A stretch of DNA of 64,000 nt, from NCBI GenBank assembly GCA_030062745.1, contig CP099843.1, forward strand, positions 620,001 through 684,000. The letters are read 5' to 3'. The notes under the pieces were generated by a model. It was not told the origin of the DNA. It searched no databases and saw only the letters and a program-made list of their open reading frames with translations. Made by a program: the position numbers and the translations under genes. This stretch comes from Capitulum mitella (taxonomy: Eukaryota > Arthropoda > Thecostraca > Pollicipedomorpha > Pollicipedidae). Below, piece after piece: positions 9,121 to 21,381 of this stretch (its first letter is position 1; every line of letters starts with the position of its first letter).

Positions 9121-10931
9121 GAGTTCAATGCTCTGCGAGTCGCCCGTCACGGCGTCGATCAGCTATGCCCCGTACCTTGGCCCGGCCGCCTGTGACGCCT
9201 CTCGACGTCGGCCAGGGTCAGGTGGTAGCCGCGGAGCGGGCGGGTCAGTTTCGACGTGCGGCGCCGTCTGGGCTGCCCTGCAGCGGTACACGCGCCACCA
9301 CAGTGTCCCAAAACGACTTTTAACAACAATGAAGAACTCCACCGTGACCCCTCTGAGGTCAGTAAAAAGACGAAAAAGTCAGTGACCTTAATTCACCATT
9401 TTGGCCTAAGCCAACCTTGAAATAAGCAAGGAATACAGTGCATAATTCACAGGCACCATGGGTGACAACAGTATAAGATTCAGCAAGACCGAGTAGCGTA
9501 AAATGTCTGAAACATCTGCTATTCGACGAAAAAAGTCGCCGTAACGTGAAAACGCAGAAGGGGGGGGGGGCTCGCAAACCGAGGTGTTTGAAAAAAGCCG
9601 GGGGGCTTGGGAAATGCCCTTTGTATTGTCCGGATAAATAAAATGTATTTCTTTGGCGAGACCGCAAGCGCAGACTGTACAAAAAACACTTTCTTGTAGA
9701 GTACTTGCACAAACACTGACTTGTAGCTTGCAAGACCGTTGTAATCCGCTAGTCCATTTGCTTGCAATGTGCTTCGATGAGCGTAAATGGTTTTATCTCC
9801 GCCGTGTAGAATATGACGAAGCCAGCTACCGCATGACTGGCTTATCTCATTCAAGAACTCATTTGCTTTCTTTGCGTCTTTGTCAGTAGGCCTACTTTAT
9901 CAACAGGCCTCCAACAACTGCAATTGATGAGCTTCACAAAATATAACCTACGACGATTTCCGAAGCAAAATGCTTTGTTGATATGTTTCATCTTTATCAA
10001 AGCCTTACCTGTTTCACTACTCTTTTCGATCCAACTACATGTTTTGGACTGATTTAAATTTACCACACCCAAACAGACTAGTTTCTTTTTAACAAGGCAT
10101 CTTTAAGGCACTTAAGCCGACAGTCATCCAAAAAATGTTGGATTGCTATGCTCTTAATGGATTATGAAAGTTGATGACGCAGATCGCGAAAAAACTCCAG
10201 TGTGAAACTTCAGACAAACTTAACACGTGATCAACGCCACTCAACACAGAATAAAGAGGAGGCCTAGCTGTTTTTCTAATCGTGGACGTAAACAATGTGA
10301 AACAATGTGTTTCTCATATTATATGACTTCCAAACCGCAGAACTCCATGAAAGGAAATCTCACGAAAGTGTGTCATGTTTTTGTATCATTGCTGTTCTAA
10401 CCGTCTGTATGACACTGCCTACCCTTGAAAGCCACCACTGCACGCCCTTGAATTACGTAGGCATGGGCGGTGAGGCATCCGAAGAATCGCCGTATGTTGC
10501 GTTCTGGTCTCAAAACATACGAGGTGCGTAAACTGCAACATCGATTTGATCGCGTCCACTACCCGCGCAGGCAATACCACTCAGGTTTTAAGAAACTGCG
10601 GAGAAGATTTCGGCCTTAAACAAAGATATGGTTTTGGACATTCAGGGCCAGGTAAGACTGGGCCACGCCAGCGACGGCTTCCAAGGCTGTGGAGGGATGG
10701 AAGGATTTGTTCAATGGCATAACGATGCGAGCTTTTGTCAGAGCGATACGCGCATTTGTCAGAGTCGCCTTTTTCGTGAACTTTGATCTGGTTATGGCTT
10801 AGCTAGGCTAAAACTGTGGGCGAAAGGTAATTTCCGGTACCTCCGGTGCGCGGTTTAACTAGGATCCGATCTTCGCACTGAGAAAGACAGCGTTTCATTG
10901 CAGTTCTCGAGCACACTAAAAACATGGATAT
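9121..10931. other. Intergenic, no gene recognised
   Basis: A G-homopolymer lies near 9557-9568 and a plus-strand AATAAA near 9640. No protein or RNA gene was recognised. Confidence 0.45.
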
Positions 10932-11220
10932 CAAGGCTGGGTGTTAACCAATTTTCATTAACAAACGAACACGAACGAACTGTACGCGAACAGGGCGTGT
11001 TCACAAACAGCTAGCCGGCCGGCGGCCGAAGTCACGAACAAAAACAAATGGGCACAAACTGCTCACGAACAGTCTGCGATCACATAACCTTGTAGTAAAC
11101 TGACGAAAATGTTCCGGGATAAATATCGGCATCCGTGACTGTCACGGTTTTGCATGGTTGCTGCATTGTTCTTACCGTCTGAACCGTTCACTATAGTCTT
11201 TTCTGCCGATATAGAGCGTG

Positions 11221-11440
11221 TCAGACTAGTGTTTGATTCTGATCTGGACATGATTTGGATCCAGCGTTACATGTCGTTTTGGGCGGATCGTATAAGATCC
11301 GGATCAGTTTCAAAAATGCACCCGTGGAAATGCTTATTCGGATCAAAATTTGAAAAGCAGTCGCGGTTCAAGTGCTGATCCGGATCCAAGCGTTGTGATT
11401 CCGATTTTGATCCGAATCAACTACACCATCAGCCGATTCA
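11221..11440 (+). repeat. Internal direct repeat of the hAT-like element, copy 1 (GGATCC-rich)
   Basis: It contains GTGCTGATCCGGATCCAAG followed by TGTGATTCCGATTTTGATC. It matches 12530-12720 in order and orientation, including the flanking CAGTTTCAAAAA and GCGGATC-type motifs. Confidence 0.6.
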
Positions 11441-12221
11441 GTGTGATCGAATTATAAATGTAACGCAGACTGGTAAAACAACATGACAATATGTTTATGA
11501 GGAATACCTCCAGGTAGTCAACCACCAAATCAAATTACATTGAAGAGGATGCCAACTGAGCCACATAACCAACTCTCTTTCACAACCCCACAAGGTTCAG
11601 ACTTCCCCAGCCCAACTCTTTGGAACATACCTACTAGTACCAAGCATACGCCTGAAAGGAAAGTTAATATTAGAAGCATTCATGAAGTATGCGATCGTTT
11701 TTGTATAATTAACACTGAAATCCTCTAGGTACTTCTGTTGATATTAAATCCACACCATCGTGGTAGGTAGGTAAATAGGCAGTAGGCTACCAGTATGTAC
11801 CCATGTTTGGGGAAGTCGATAGGGACAGCTTCCCTCGGGGTACCTGCGTGATTCGTTAAATTATTACGTGACTTACTCGGTGTTATTCAATAGTCATCAT
11901 GTTACTGGTTCCATTTACTTTTGGCCAAATATCCCTGGGCGCCTACCTGTATTGGTTCCTGTGTAAACATAAAGTATAGGAAGTTATTGTCACTAGTGCG
12001 CCGTAGTTGGGAAAACAGTGCTGCATAACGTCAGGGGGAAAACAGCGTTAAAATTTCGTAGCCAATAGCTAAAGCCGCTTCGTACAAAAACCCGATGCTG
12101 TGACTGCCGTAGTCATACCCTAATTTTAGGTACCTTCTAATACTATGCTACATTCTTGTTTGTTATGTCAGGAAGTACCCGGAAAGAATAGCCTACCTGA
12201 TTGTGCGCAATATTCCAAACA

Positions 12222-12224
<3 letters not shown>

Positions 12225-12262
<38 letters not shown>

Positions 12263-12373
12263 AGCATATTGCATGTATGTAGCCATGCATATGTAGAATT
12301 ACACAAATTTTGCCATCTTTTATGCATTTTGTATACTTAGGTTCTATATTATATAGTAATGAAATAAATGCAC

Positions 12374-12430
<57 letters not shown>
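12225..12430. repeat. Two (TA)n microsatellites
   Basis: (TA)n runs at ~12225-12260 and ~12377-12430 are separated by ~115 bp of unique sequence, inside the hAT-like element. Confidence 0.95.
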
Positions 12431-12434
<4 letters not shown>

Positions 12435-12529
12435 CATAGTACATATACATATAGACATATATACATACATATGTATATATATAATTTGTATATGAAGCGC
12501 GTTTATGCTGATATGTTATTGATAGTTTG

Positions 12530-12720
12530 GTTCAATGGCAGACAAGCTTGTGAATGTATGGTTGACCCGGATCAATTTTTTCGAAGATTGGTGTGAATGA
12601 CATTTGGTTCGCATCAGTTCTGAAAAAGTTGCGTAAATCACATTTTATGCGGATCAAATAAAAATGACCGTGATCCAAATGCTGATCCGGATCAAGTCAC
12701 TGTGATTCGGATCCGAGGAA
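12530..12720 (+). repeat. Internal direct repeat of the hAT-like element, copy 2
   Basis: It contains ATGCTGATCCGGATCAAG and TGTGATTCGGATCCGAGG. It is the partner of 11221-11440. Confidence 0.6.
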
Positions 12721-13615
12721 CTTCTTTTCGGTTGGGAAGGCCTGTTCTAGCCTCCAGGCAAGTAAGCAAAACATTGTTTATTTTGCCATGTACGTGACCG
12801 ATCTGGCATGGCAAACCATTTTGCCATGCCTGTAACCAATCATTTTTCGCTTCATTCTGAACAAACAAAGAAGAAAGAAATAAACCAACCCGTTCAGAAC
12901 CACACCAACCCATCTGATGGCGCAACTGATTCAATCGCTGTTCGCGTTCGTTAGCAGCTCGCGAACTGTTTGCGAACAGTGTATTCGCGAACAGCTGATC
13001 ACCCGGAGGCAAAGTCGCATACGAACAGAAACGAACAGTGGTGCGTGAATTGTTCACGAACTGTTGGAGAACACCCAGCCTTGGTGGATATAATTTGTCC
13101 TTAAAACCCGTGGTGTCTTTTTTAGACAGACAGGGGGCCTTGTTTTGCATGCCCACACTTGAAACCTGTTTTCCTCGCCCCTTACGTCTGCTGTGGGCCG
13201 CCTCCGGCCATGGGTGAAGCCACGGTTCAGAAAATGGGAAGCGTACGAGCTGACCGCGATCCACCAACAATAGGTAGGGCGGGGTACAAATGATATTTTC
13301 GGGCGTTGCTGACAATGTACGGTTGAAATCCCTTTCGTTAGACTTCGAAGTTCCGGAAACTGTATCGCCAGTGGGAAATATCTATTTCATCCCTTTGATC
13401 CCGCAGAAATTAGGAGCGGCAAAACACCACTTGTGGCAAACTGCGAGGAACGTGTTCCCCGCAGCCCCTTCTCACATAGGACAGATCACCCCCATGTCCC
13501 TGGCAGCCAGGGTGCAGCATCGCGAACCGCAGCAACCTCCATTCGCCACCGAGACTGTACTGGCTGATGTCAGAGCTGAGGAGACGACCCCGCTCGACAA
13601 CCGGCCAGCCGCTGG

Positions 13616-13648
13616 TGACGTCAATGCATGACGTCATACTCCCAATTT
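13616..13648. promoter_or_regulatory. Paired CRE palindromes beside a CCAAT
   Basis: TGACGTCA occurs at 13616-13623 and again at 13629-13636, followed by CCAAT at ~13642. No coding sequence beside it can be recognised, so promoter function is only a possibility. Confidence 0.3.
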
Positions 13649-14050
13649 GGTCTGGCGCAGCGCGTTCTCAGTTATCAGGAACTCCCCACATTGACGTCAA
13701 GCAAATTGCGCAGCCATTCACGTGTTGCCGTTCGGTGTCTGCGGAAGTGCGTCAGCGTGTCACATCTCTCCGGATAACCCACCCGGAGCAACATTCGCCA
13801 GGAGGATGGTGGGGCTGTCCAGCATGCATCGACCACGGCCCAACACCCCTTATACGTCATACCCCATGCGTTTGACGGTCAAAATGGATATATCTATCGT
13901 CGAAATCCTTACGTCGCATAGAATCTTTTCCGGGCGTGTTCGCAGGATGTCAGTATTTTTGTTTACAGTCTTGTTAGGTTGACAATAATTTCGCATGCAA
14001 GACATCAGACACCAGAGAACGAGCATCGGGTATCAGCAGTGAACTGGTTA

Positions 14051-15301
14051 GGTTTTCGGGCACAAGTTCGCCGGACTAAAATTCGTAGAACAATGGTTCG
14101 TCGGGCAATAGTTCGTAAGGACAAAAGTTCGTCGGTCAAAAGTTTCTCTAGGGCAAAACTTCGTCTCGCGAAAGTTCGTACGGACAAAGTCCGTCTAGGA
14201 CAAAACTTCTAGCACAAAAAATCGCCCAACAGTAGTTCATATAGGATATGAGTTCGTCCAGGACGACAGTTCGTCTGGCAGAAATTCGTTTAGGACAAGA
14301 TTGTCAGGGCCAAAAGTTTGTCTAGGGCAAAAGTACGTCCAGGAAAAAGACTGTCCGTGCCATATTGTTCACGTACAAAAGTCCTTCAGGGCAATATATG
14401 TGCAGTCAAGAACCAAGGTTCTTAGTCAAGGGTTCGTTTGGGAAAAGGTTCGTAGCCAAAGGCTCGTATGCCCGAGGTTCATACGGTTAACAATTTGTGT
14501 AGTAAAAGGCGCTTATCGGAAAAGCTTCGTGACGCAAAGTTCGAACTGCAAAAAGTTCATATGGAAAAGGTTTGTAGGAAAAAGGTTCGTAAGGGAAAAG
14601 GTTCGTGAGACAAAATGTTCGTAGCCAAGGGGTCGTAAATAAAAGGTTCGTGTCCGAAAGTAGTCGTTCCGGGCTGCGCCAAAGGTGCGGTAAAGGATAC
14701 CAGAGGCCCCAGGCCGATAAAGAATGCGATCGTCTTTGGTTCGGCCCAACAAAGAGCTTAGTTTAAGCTAGGTTAGGTTAGGCTAAGCTAGGCTAGCTTA
14801 AGTTAGACTAGGCTATGCCACTTTTTAGGTCCGTTTCCTTTTCGATGAAAAGCTTTTCCGATACGAAGTTTAATTTCATTAGCCTTTGTTAACCTTTTTC
14901 CCTACCAATCTTTTTCCTTTCGAGCCTTTTTCCTACGAACCTTTTCCATACGAACCTTTTGCAGTACAAACCTTTTCCATTAGCGAGACGACTTCGTCTT
15001 AGACGAACTTTTGCCACTGACGGACTCTAGCTCGAGACGAACGTCTGTGAGGATGACGGTGGTGATTTGAAATGACTGACTTTTGTTCTTGTCAAACTTC
15101 TGCCCCATGCAAGCTTTCGCCTTATACCAACTTTTGTCCTCCACCAAATTTTACCCTCGACGAAATTTTTCCCTAGACGAACCTTTTCACGACGAACTTT
15201 TGCACGAGGACCTTCGTCCTGGACGAACTTTTACACGACGAACTTCAGCACCGCAAACTTGCCTGACGAAATTCTGTGACAAGAACTTTTGCCCTAAAAT
15301 C
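14051..15301. mobile_element. Foldback-like element with arms of degenerate short tandem repeats
   Basis: The left arm (~14051-14660) is a head-to-tail array of ~17-20 bp units of the form GTTCGTNNGGACAAAA. The right arm (~14860-15301) is the same array in the opposite direction. Outer ends GGTTTTCGGGCACAAGTTC and, inverted, GATTTTAGGGCAAAAGTTC match at 16 of 19 positions. The ~200-bp centre contains AGGTT/AGGCT pentamers. This layout resembles Drosophila FB elements. No target duplication is evident and no protein is encoded. Confidence 0.6.
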
Positions 15302-15334
15302 GCGCGCGCGCACGCGTGCGTGCGTGCGTGCGTG
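15301..15334. repeat. (CG)n/(CGTG)n microsatellite
   Basis: Alternating CG passes into GTGC repeats immediately beside the foldback-like element. Confidence 0.9.
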
Positions 15335-15719
15335 CTTCATTGAACTTCAAAGCACACAAGCAGCTAGTTAAGTTCTCGTGGAGGACTTCAGCAGCATTCA
15401 CCGGTTTTCTTTGTTCCGGTTCAGACAGACGCAAAATGAAACGAAAACACTTCTGCAACGTTGCGTTATTTCCAATGACATCTTTAGGGATAAGTATACA
15501 ATTAAAATAAAACCAAGTTCGAGTCGTTTCAATATTTTAAACAACATTCTGAATAGTTGACATGAAGATATGAGCACAATTTAGGAAGCAATGTCACAGC
15601 TAATGAAGCAGGATACTACCATTCAGGAAACACGTTTTAAGTCACTTAAAAGATTCGCATTCTTAAACACTCAAAACACAGGTTACAAGTCAAGGTCCAC
15701 TCCTTACCGTCTCTGCACT

Positions 15720-16470
15720 TCACAGCCTCGCTCCCAGTGATGAGCTGTCATGTAGCGACAGAGACGAACACAGGTTCATTTGTCGGTTGACTGACGAGTC
15801 AATATCTCGGATATAAAGCGCTTCGAGCACAGGAAGCTTTCTTTTGTTCTGGCAGCGCGCTAGGAAGGTGGTGTTCTTTTCTGTCATCTTACGTGTAAGT
15901 TTCGTGTTGTGGAAGTGACGAAGATGCTTCTTAGAGGGGCTGTCCTGTATGTTCATGGCAAGTCTTTTTGAGAGCGTCGTTGTTGTGTGACCAACGTAGC
16001 AACAGAACGATGCTCGCAGTCGCCGGTAGTGCGACTGAACTCACTATATTACATTGGTAGATTCGAGCTTCGATGCGTCTTGCGACTAGCTATATTTCAT
16101 GATCAGGACGGACACTTTCAGGCTCTTGTACTAGACGACCAGAGGAATATTGTCTTCAGGATGACGTGCTCTGCAGGTCTTGGTGACGATGTCCCGTAGC
16201 GCCCTCTCATCCTTAAGTGGGACGTCGACGTAGGGTTCTGGTAGAACAGCTTGTGCGTGTTGCCAGCAGGTTTGTTGTCAACTGTTGGTTGGCAGACTTT
16301 GCCCATCTGCCTTCGCATGTGGTCGTCGATGGCAGTGACACTGTAGTTGCTGTTGTCGAGGATTTCTTTGATTTTCCGGAGCTCTCGGTGCACCAGCTTC
16401 CATGAGGAGCAGTGCTTAAATGCTCGATGTATGTAGGCACGGATAACGCTTCCTCTGTAGCGACTCGAGC
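15720..16470 (-). mobile_element. Penelope-like retroelement, 3' fragment (RT end and GIY-YIG endonuclease)
   Basis: Minus-strand frames give, in order, pieces typical of the reverse-transcriptase C-terminus (AFKHCSSWKLVHRELRKIK, then DERALRDIV) and of the GIY-YIG endonuclease (YVGHTTTTLSKRL, then KLPVLEALYIRDIDSSVNRQ). The frame is broken several times and everything upstream of the RT end is missing, so this is a 5'-truncated dead copy. Penelope-like elements are non-viral retroelements common in invertebrates. Confidence 0.8.
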
Positions 16471-16707
16471 CTGATTTAATTTAAATTGTATAATTATGTC
16501 CGAAGATGTTATTGGAAATAATGAGACGTTGCAAACAGTTTGGTTTCATTTTACATGAATTTGAAACGGCACAAAGAAAACTGGTGAAAGCTTCTGAAGA
16601 CCTTTAGAAGACGTTTACTACTTGTGTGCTATCAAGGTCAGTGAAGCATGTGTTCGGGAAAACCTGCTCCCCAAGTACAATAATATGCAAAGCGCATCCG
16701 AAATGCC

Positions 16708-16710
<3 letters not shown>

Positions 16711-16754
<44 letters not shown>

Positions 16755-16901
16755 CATATAATAACATATCACATATATATATATATATATATATATGTGT
16801 ATATATATATATAACATATACATATATGTTGTATATATATATATATAACATACATATAACACACATATATATATATATAACATATAACATATAATAACAT
16901 A
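16711..16901. repeat. Compound AT microsatellite
   Basis: About 190 bp of (AT)n is interrupted by ACATATAACATATA motifs. Confidence 0.95.
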
Positions 16902-18280
16902 ACGGCATGTTCAGCATTGATCAGTTTCTTGTTTGTTTGTTACTTCTTCGTTTATTGGTTTATCGTGATCAGTACATTTATGTACATTCCCAAAACTGTC
17001 ATTTATTCGTCGACGCATCGAACTAATCATTGCCATGAAGTACATTGCCAAGACAAAGCCGTAGAAATATTACAAGTATTGGATAAAAAAGCCGAACTTA
17101 CCACATTTCGTTCACAAACCTGCACGGAAACTTTGCGCACCTACCTCACGTCTGTACCGCTGCCGGAGAGGACGAGGACAGGGTCACGGTGTGCCGAAGT
17201 TGATTTTTCCGAGTAGTACCGAGTCGATAGTCGTCAGTCGCTTAGTACGGCCTCCAGTGGCGCCGTCTTCATCGATCTCCTCCTCACTGGAGCAGTGAAG
17301 TGCGGCAGTTCGCGGTTGCCAACGGCCACTTCCGCTCTTGACTGTTCCACCCGCCTAATCGGAAACGGCGCCGAGTCGTGGTGTTCGCATGCAACATGGT
17401 CGGCACCGGCCCGTTCTTCGGCGGTCGGGCCGGCCTGTTGTGGATGTACGGCGATGCTGATGTACATGCAGCAACACCTCAGCGTTGTTTGTGGATTGTT
17501 GTGACCGCTGCTGCCCGCTTGTGCGTGGCAGATCGTGTGCCACCTTCCACTTTTGCCAGTTCGTTCGTTGTCGCTTCGTCGATCCAACTGGCTCTGAAGT
17601 GTCAAACATATGTGACCTTTGAAAAATGAGGAAAATACCAAATCTACAGCCATGACTTTTCTCACAAAAAATGCTGTTAATCTGGCAATCAGCTGTCTCA
17701 GTTACGAAACAACGCGTCGGCGCAGTTAGATAAGGTGGTCCCATCACGTTGTCTCATCGGAAACGGATCTATGATTTTAGCAAAGGGGAGGGTATTCTTT
17801 TGGGGTCGCCAGCTTTATGTAGTGGGGGCGCCAAAATCCCATCAAAAAGACGCAAAATCGCGCGGAAAGGCGCCAAACTTGACCAGTATAACGCTCATAT
17901 CATGCCAAGCGTTCAGTTGTATGTGAAGGGCGCCATCGAATCGACTCACGAGGGCGTTTTGGTGCATGCGTGCTTGAGAGCGGAATTCCGATATCATATA
18001 CGGGCATACTGTATTATGTTTATAGTCTACCATTGCCGCTTCCTCGATGTTACAAGCAGTAACGAAGCCAGAGGGGGTGGGAGGGGTCAACTGATCCTCG
18101 TTGCAGCCGAGGTTTCCAAACCCAGGGTATCATCACAAGTCATTTGTAAAAAGATTAACATGTTAAAATTAAAAAAGCAATTACTCGTATTTGCAGAATC
18201 TCCGGATGTGCTTTTGCACAGTGCCAGTTTCCCCGTGCTTGAAATAAAATGTTAAGAACAGTATCGAACCTCTCAATTTC
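16902..18280. other. Intergenic, no gene recognised
   Basis: Several overlapping frames are open on both strands in the GC-rich part (17230-17640), but none resembles a known protein. Confidence 0.45.
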
Positions 18281-18289
18281 CGCCTTAAC

Positions 18290-18830
18290 CCCCTTACGGA
18301 AATCCTGGCAACGCTAATGGCTGCAAGAGCGCCATTTTAACAAAAGGGCGCTTACGCCCAATCACAAGAGCGTATCGACACGTGCGCTCTTTGACGATAG
18401 GGTGCCTTTGTAAGAACGGACAAAATTCGTCTGTGGAAAAAACTGGATTAAGTATCAGTCCAAACGTACGGTTCAACTCTGCGCCCCTGTGTCTTCTTCT
18501 CACCAGTGAGCCATTTTAACAAAAGGGCGTCCAAAAGTAAAACATTGGTGCCCATTCGATGTTATTAGGGCGTTATTGTGAAGAATAAGGTTTCATCGTC
18601 CTTCAGCGGGGTGTCTGTATGGTGTCAAGGCGGCGCCCTTTGAACGCCAGGGCGTCTCTGGTGTCACAGGGACATCTTTAGAACGATAACGCAGCCATAC
18701 TCAACCACAGGGTCGGCCCGAGTGTCGCCGGGGCGCCTCTTGATCGACGAAATGGCCATAAACCATCACAGGGGCGCCCCTTGATATCACATGGACACTG
18801 GGAACGACAGGGAGACCATACTCTAAGGCA
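18290..18830 (+). repeat. Degenerate AGGGCGCC-rich repeats
   Basis: CCATTTTAACAAAAGGGCG occurs twice (near 18335 and 18510). Diverged ACAGGGGCGCCCCTTGAT-like units follow through 18800. Confidence 0.5.
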
Positions 18831-19158
18831 GCTTGTTTCCGGGCACTAATTGGACTTGAGCATCATTCAACCAAATCTCGGCTTTTTTCTCATGGTGCAC
18901 GTCAGAGTGCCACCAGCTCCTCCTATATCAAGTTCTTTCCGCGATGCCGAAGGCGGCTGCAGTCAGTCCTTATAAATCCCGCCATCTAAGAACGCTCGGG
19001 AAATTACAAGACCGGTACTTCCAGCACGTGCGCCTGCACGCACCGGCCAGCCAATACGCGAACAGCGGCGACGTTCGCACTGCCCCTCCCCCCACCTTCG
19101 TGCGCCTTCTGGAAACTCGCATGGGAGCCGACCGTGCTCACGACCTGCATGCGGCGGC

Positions 19159-19202
19159 GACGGCGGCTGACGCGAGAGCGTCAGCCGCCGTCTTTTTTTT
19201 TT
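19159..19202 (+). other. Perfect 15-bp hairpin followed by a T tract
   Basis: GACGGCGGCTGACGC (19159-19173), loop GAGA, then its exact complement (19178-19192), followed by ten T. It looks like an intrinsic terminator or a Pol III-type end, but no RNA gene is recognised upstream. It abuts the left edge of family A copy 1. Confidence 0.5.
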
Positions 19203-21381
19203 GCTAGCTCGGTTTAGGTTCCCTCTTGCAGTTACAGGGGCACTTTTGGTGGTCTCGGGCCGTCTGCCGTGCCAGGACCCTCTAGTGGTTTCGGGTTCCT
19301 TTTACAATTTCAAATGTCTCATGGGACGTCTCAGGCGCTCCTTTGGCAGTTTCAGGGGCACCTCGGACAGTCTCAGAGACCCGTCTGGAAGTTTCAGGGA
19401 CGCTTAAGCCACCTCAAGTACCTCCTGTCGTCCCTGGGATGTTTTTGCCGTCTGAGGAGTCTCTCAGGTACTAAAAAGACCTATAAGTCTCTTCCTGAGG
19501 GAGAGAGACGCCTCTGGCAATCCTTTACGTCCTTGAGCCGTTTCAGGAGCAATCTGGACGTCTCAAGGTCTAGAAGTTTCAGGGGCCCCTCTGGTCGTCT
19601 CAGGGACCCCTTTTGCCCCCTAGAGACTTCTAGTTAGCAGTCTCAAAGGTCTCTTTCTAGCAGTGTCAGTGGACCTTCTGTGGTTCTGGGTAACCCACTT
19701 ATCGTCTCTGGGAGACATTTTTGCCATCTCAGGGGTCTCTGGCAGTTACAAAAGACCTTTTGGCAATTTCAGGGCCCGCGTGCAGTGTCATAGGCCCTCT
19801 GAACGTCTCCCGTGGTCCCCATGGCTACATCAGGGGTCTTCCTCTGTTGCATGAGGTATATCTGGCAGCCTTTTAGGGCCCCTCTAGCCGTGGAAGGGGG
19901 CTTGAGCTGGCGCTTCAGGTGCCTCACTGGCAGTCTCAAAGGAACTCTGCCCGTGCCAGGAGCCCGCTTATTACACTCGGGGATCCTCTGGCCGTCCATC
20001 GCCCACCGTCTCAGAGGCCCTCTTATCGCCTTTGCATCGCAGGGGGCCCTGCGACCTTTTCGGCGGTCTCAGAGGTTATCTGCGCTGTACGGTCCCATCT
20101 TGCCGTCTGAGAACCACCTGACCTTCCCGGGGGCCCCTGATAACATCAAGGACCCCTCAATATTTCAAAAAGGCCCGTGTAGCCCATCTGTGGCTCGTCT
20201 CGAGATTGAGGTCAACGATGAATCCTAATTCAGGGGGCCCCTCTGGTTGACCAGGGTCTCCTTATGCCGTTCTTAAGTTCTTCCCGTCTCAGACGTTTCT
20301 CTGGCAATTTTAGCGGTCTCATGGACGTTTGCCTCTTGCGGTCCCAGGAGCCCTTGAAGAGTATTAAGGGCCCTTCTTTCCATCTTAGGGGTTATCTTAC
20401 CATGTCAAGGTCTCATTAACCCTCCCGGAGGCCCTCTGACTACATCAAGAACTTTCAGCTTTTCATTCAGAGGTCCCCTAGGGACTCAGTCCTCATCTTG
20501 GCCGTCTCAGAGACACTGCCATGTTGGGGCCCCGTTGTGGTCTCAGGGGCTCTTTGGGAGCTTCAGGGGCCCTCTATGCGTCTCAGAGGTCATCTAACCC
20601 TCCCTGACTGCACCAAGAGCCCGTCAGGCTCTTATGTAGGCCTTGTGAAGCTCATACGGGACCCCTTCGGAGCTCCTTTTAAGTCTGACAGCCTCTTCTT
20701 AGGCCTCAGAATGAAGGGTCGATCGCCCGAACTGCTTCCCCTTGGGATCCGCGCCTGGCCCTCGTAAAAAGTCGGCCCCCAATTGGTTAAAATTACTGTC
20801 GGATTGTAAAGGGGCCCCGCTGAAGTGTAAAGAGGCCCATGGTCGCCTGTAAAGACGTTCCTGCCGACCTGGCGGGTGCCTCTTACAGGTCGGCAGGGAC
20901 ATCTTTACAGGAAAGCAGGGGCCCTGAATGATCGTTTAGGGGCCCCTGTTGGCCAGGGGGTCACTGCCTGTCTCTAGAGGGCACCCTACCCGCCTGTAAA
21001 GGGCCCCTGTCGACGTCTGGAGGCAGGGGCAGGGGCCTTCTTCCAGACCGAAAGGAGGTCCCTCCCCAGACAAGCAATGAACTGCCCTACAAGCTAGCAC
21101 GGGCCCCTATACGCTCATTCAGACCACGGGCCTCTCTTCATAGCACACAAAGCCTCCTTGTATATTCGGAGTACGTTTTCTTTGGGTTCGTAAGTCTTCT
21201 TTTATGCTTAAAATATTATTTTGCCTCGACCATTTCGGACAATAAAAAACGTCCTGCGGACGCCTTAGGCTTTCCAAAGAACTGGGGCCTTCCGCCCAGG
21301 GGGACCCGCTCAGCCGCCAGGGGGCGCCGCTTGGCCTCCAGGGGGGCCATGGCCCCATTGCCCCCCTTGGCTACGCCACTG
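19203..21381 (+). mobile_element. Family A element, copy 1, with ~24-bp degenerate internal array
   Basis: The left part (GTTTAGGTTCCCTCTTGCAG, then GGTGGTCTCGGGCCGTCTGC) matches copies at 24073, 58197 (inverted) and 59640. The middle is ~1.5 kb of diverged units built on CAGGGGCCCCTCTGGCAGTTT. The right end reads CCCCTTGGCTACGCCACTG, the inverse of a CAGTGGCG-type terminus. Open frames in the array are not genes. No protein is recognised. Confidence 0.7.

Larger units (their letters stand above)
10932..13083. mobile_element. hAT-like non-autonomous element with TIRs and 8-bp target duplication
   Basis: The ends are a perfect 14-bp inverted repeat, CAAGGCTGGGTGTT at 10932-10945 and its reverse complement at 13070-13083. 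Flanks are ATGGATAT (10924-10931) and GTGGATAT (13084-13091), an 8-bp target duplication with one mismatch, typical of the hAT superfamily. Both subterminal regions are packed with CGAACAG / CTGTTCG motifs, reminiscent of hAT transposase-binding repeats. Inside are two direct copies of a ~200-bp block and two AT microsatellites. No transposase frame is seen. Confidence 0.8.

Noticed and set aside
16617-16917. Several ~80-100 codon frames made of Tyr-Ile repeats
   Set aside because: They are translations of an (AT)n microsatellite.
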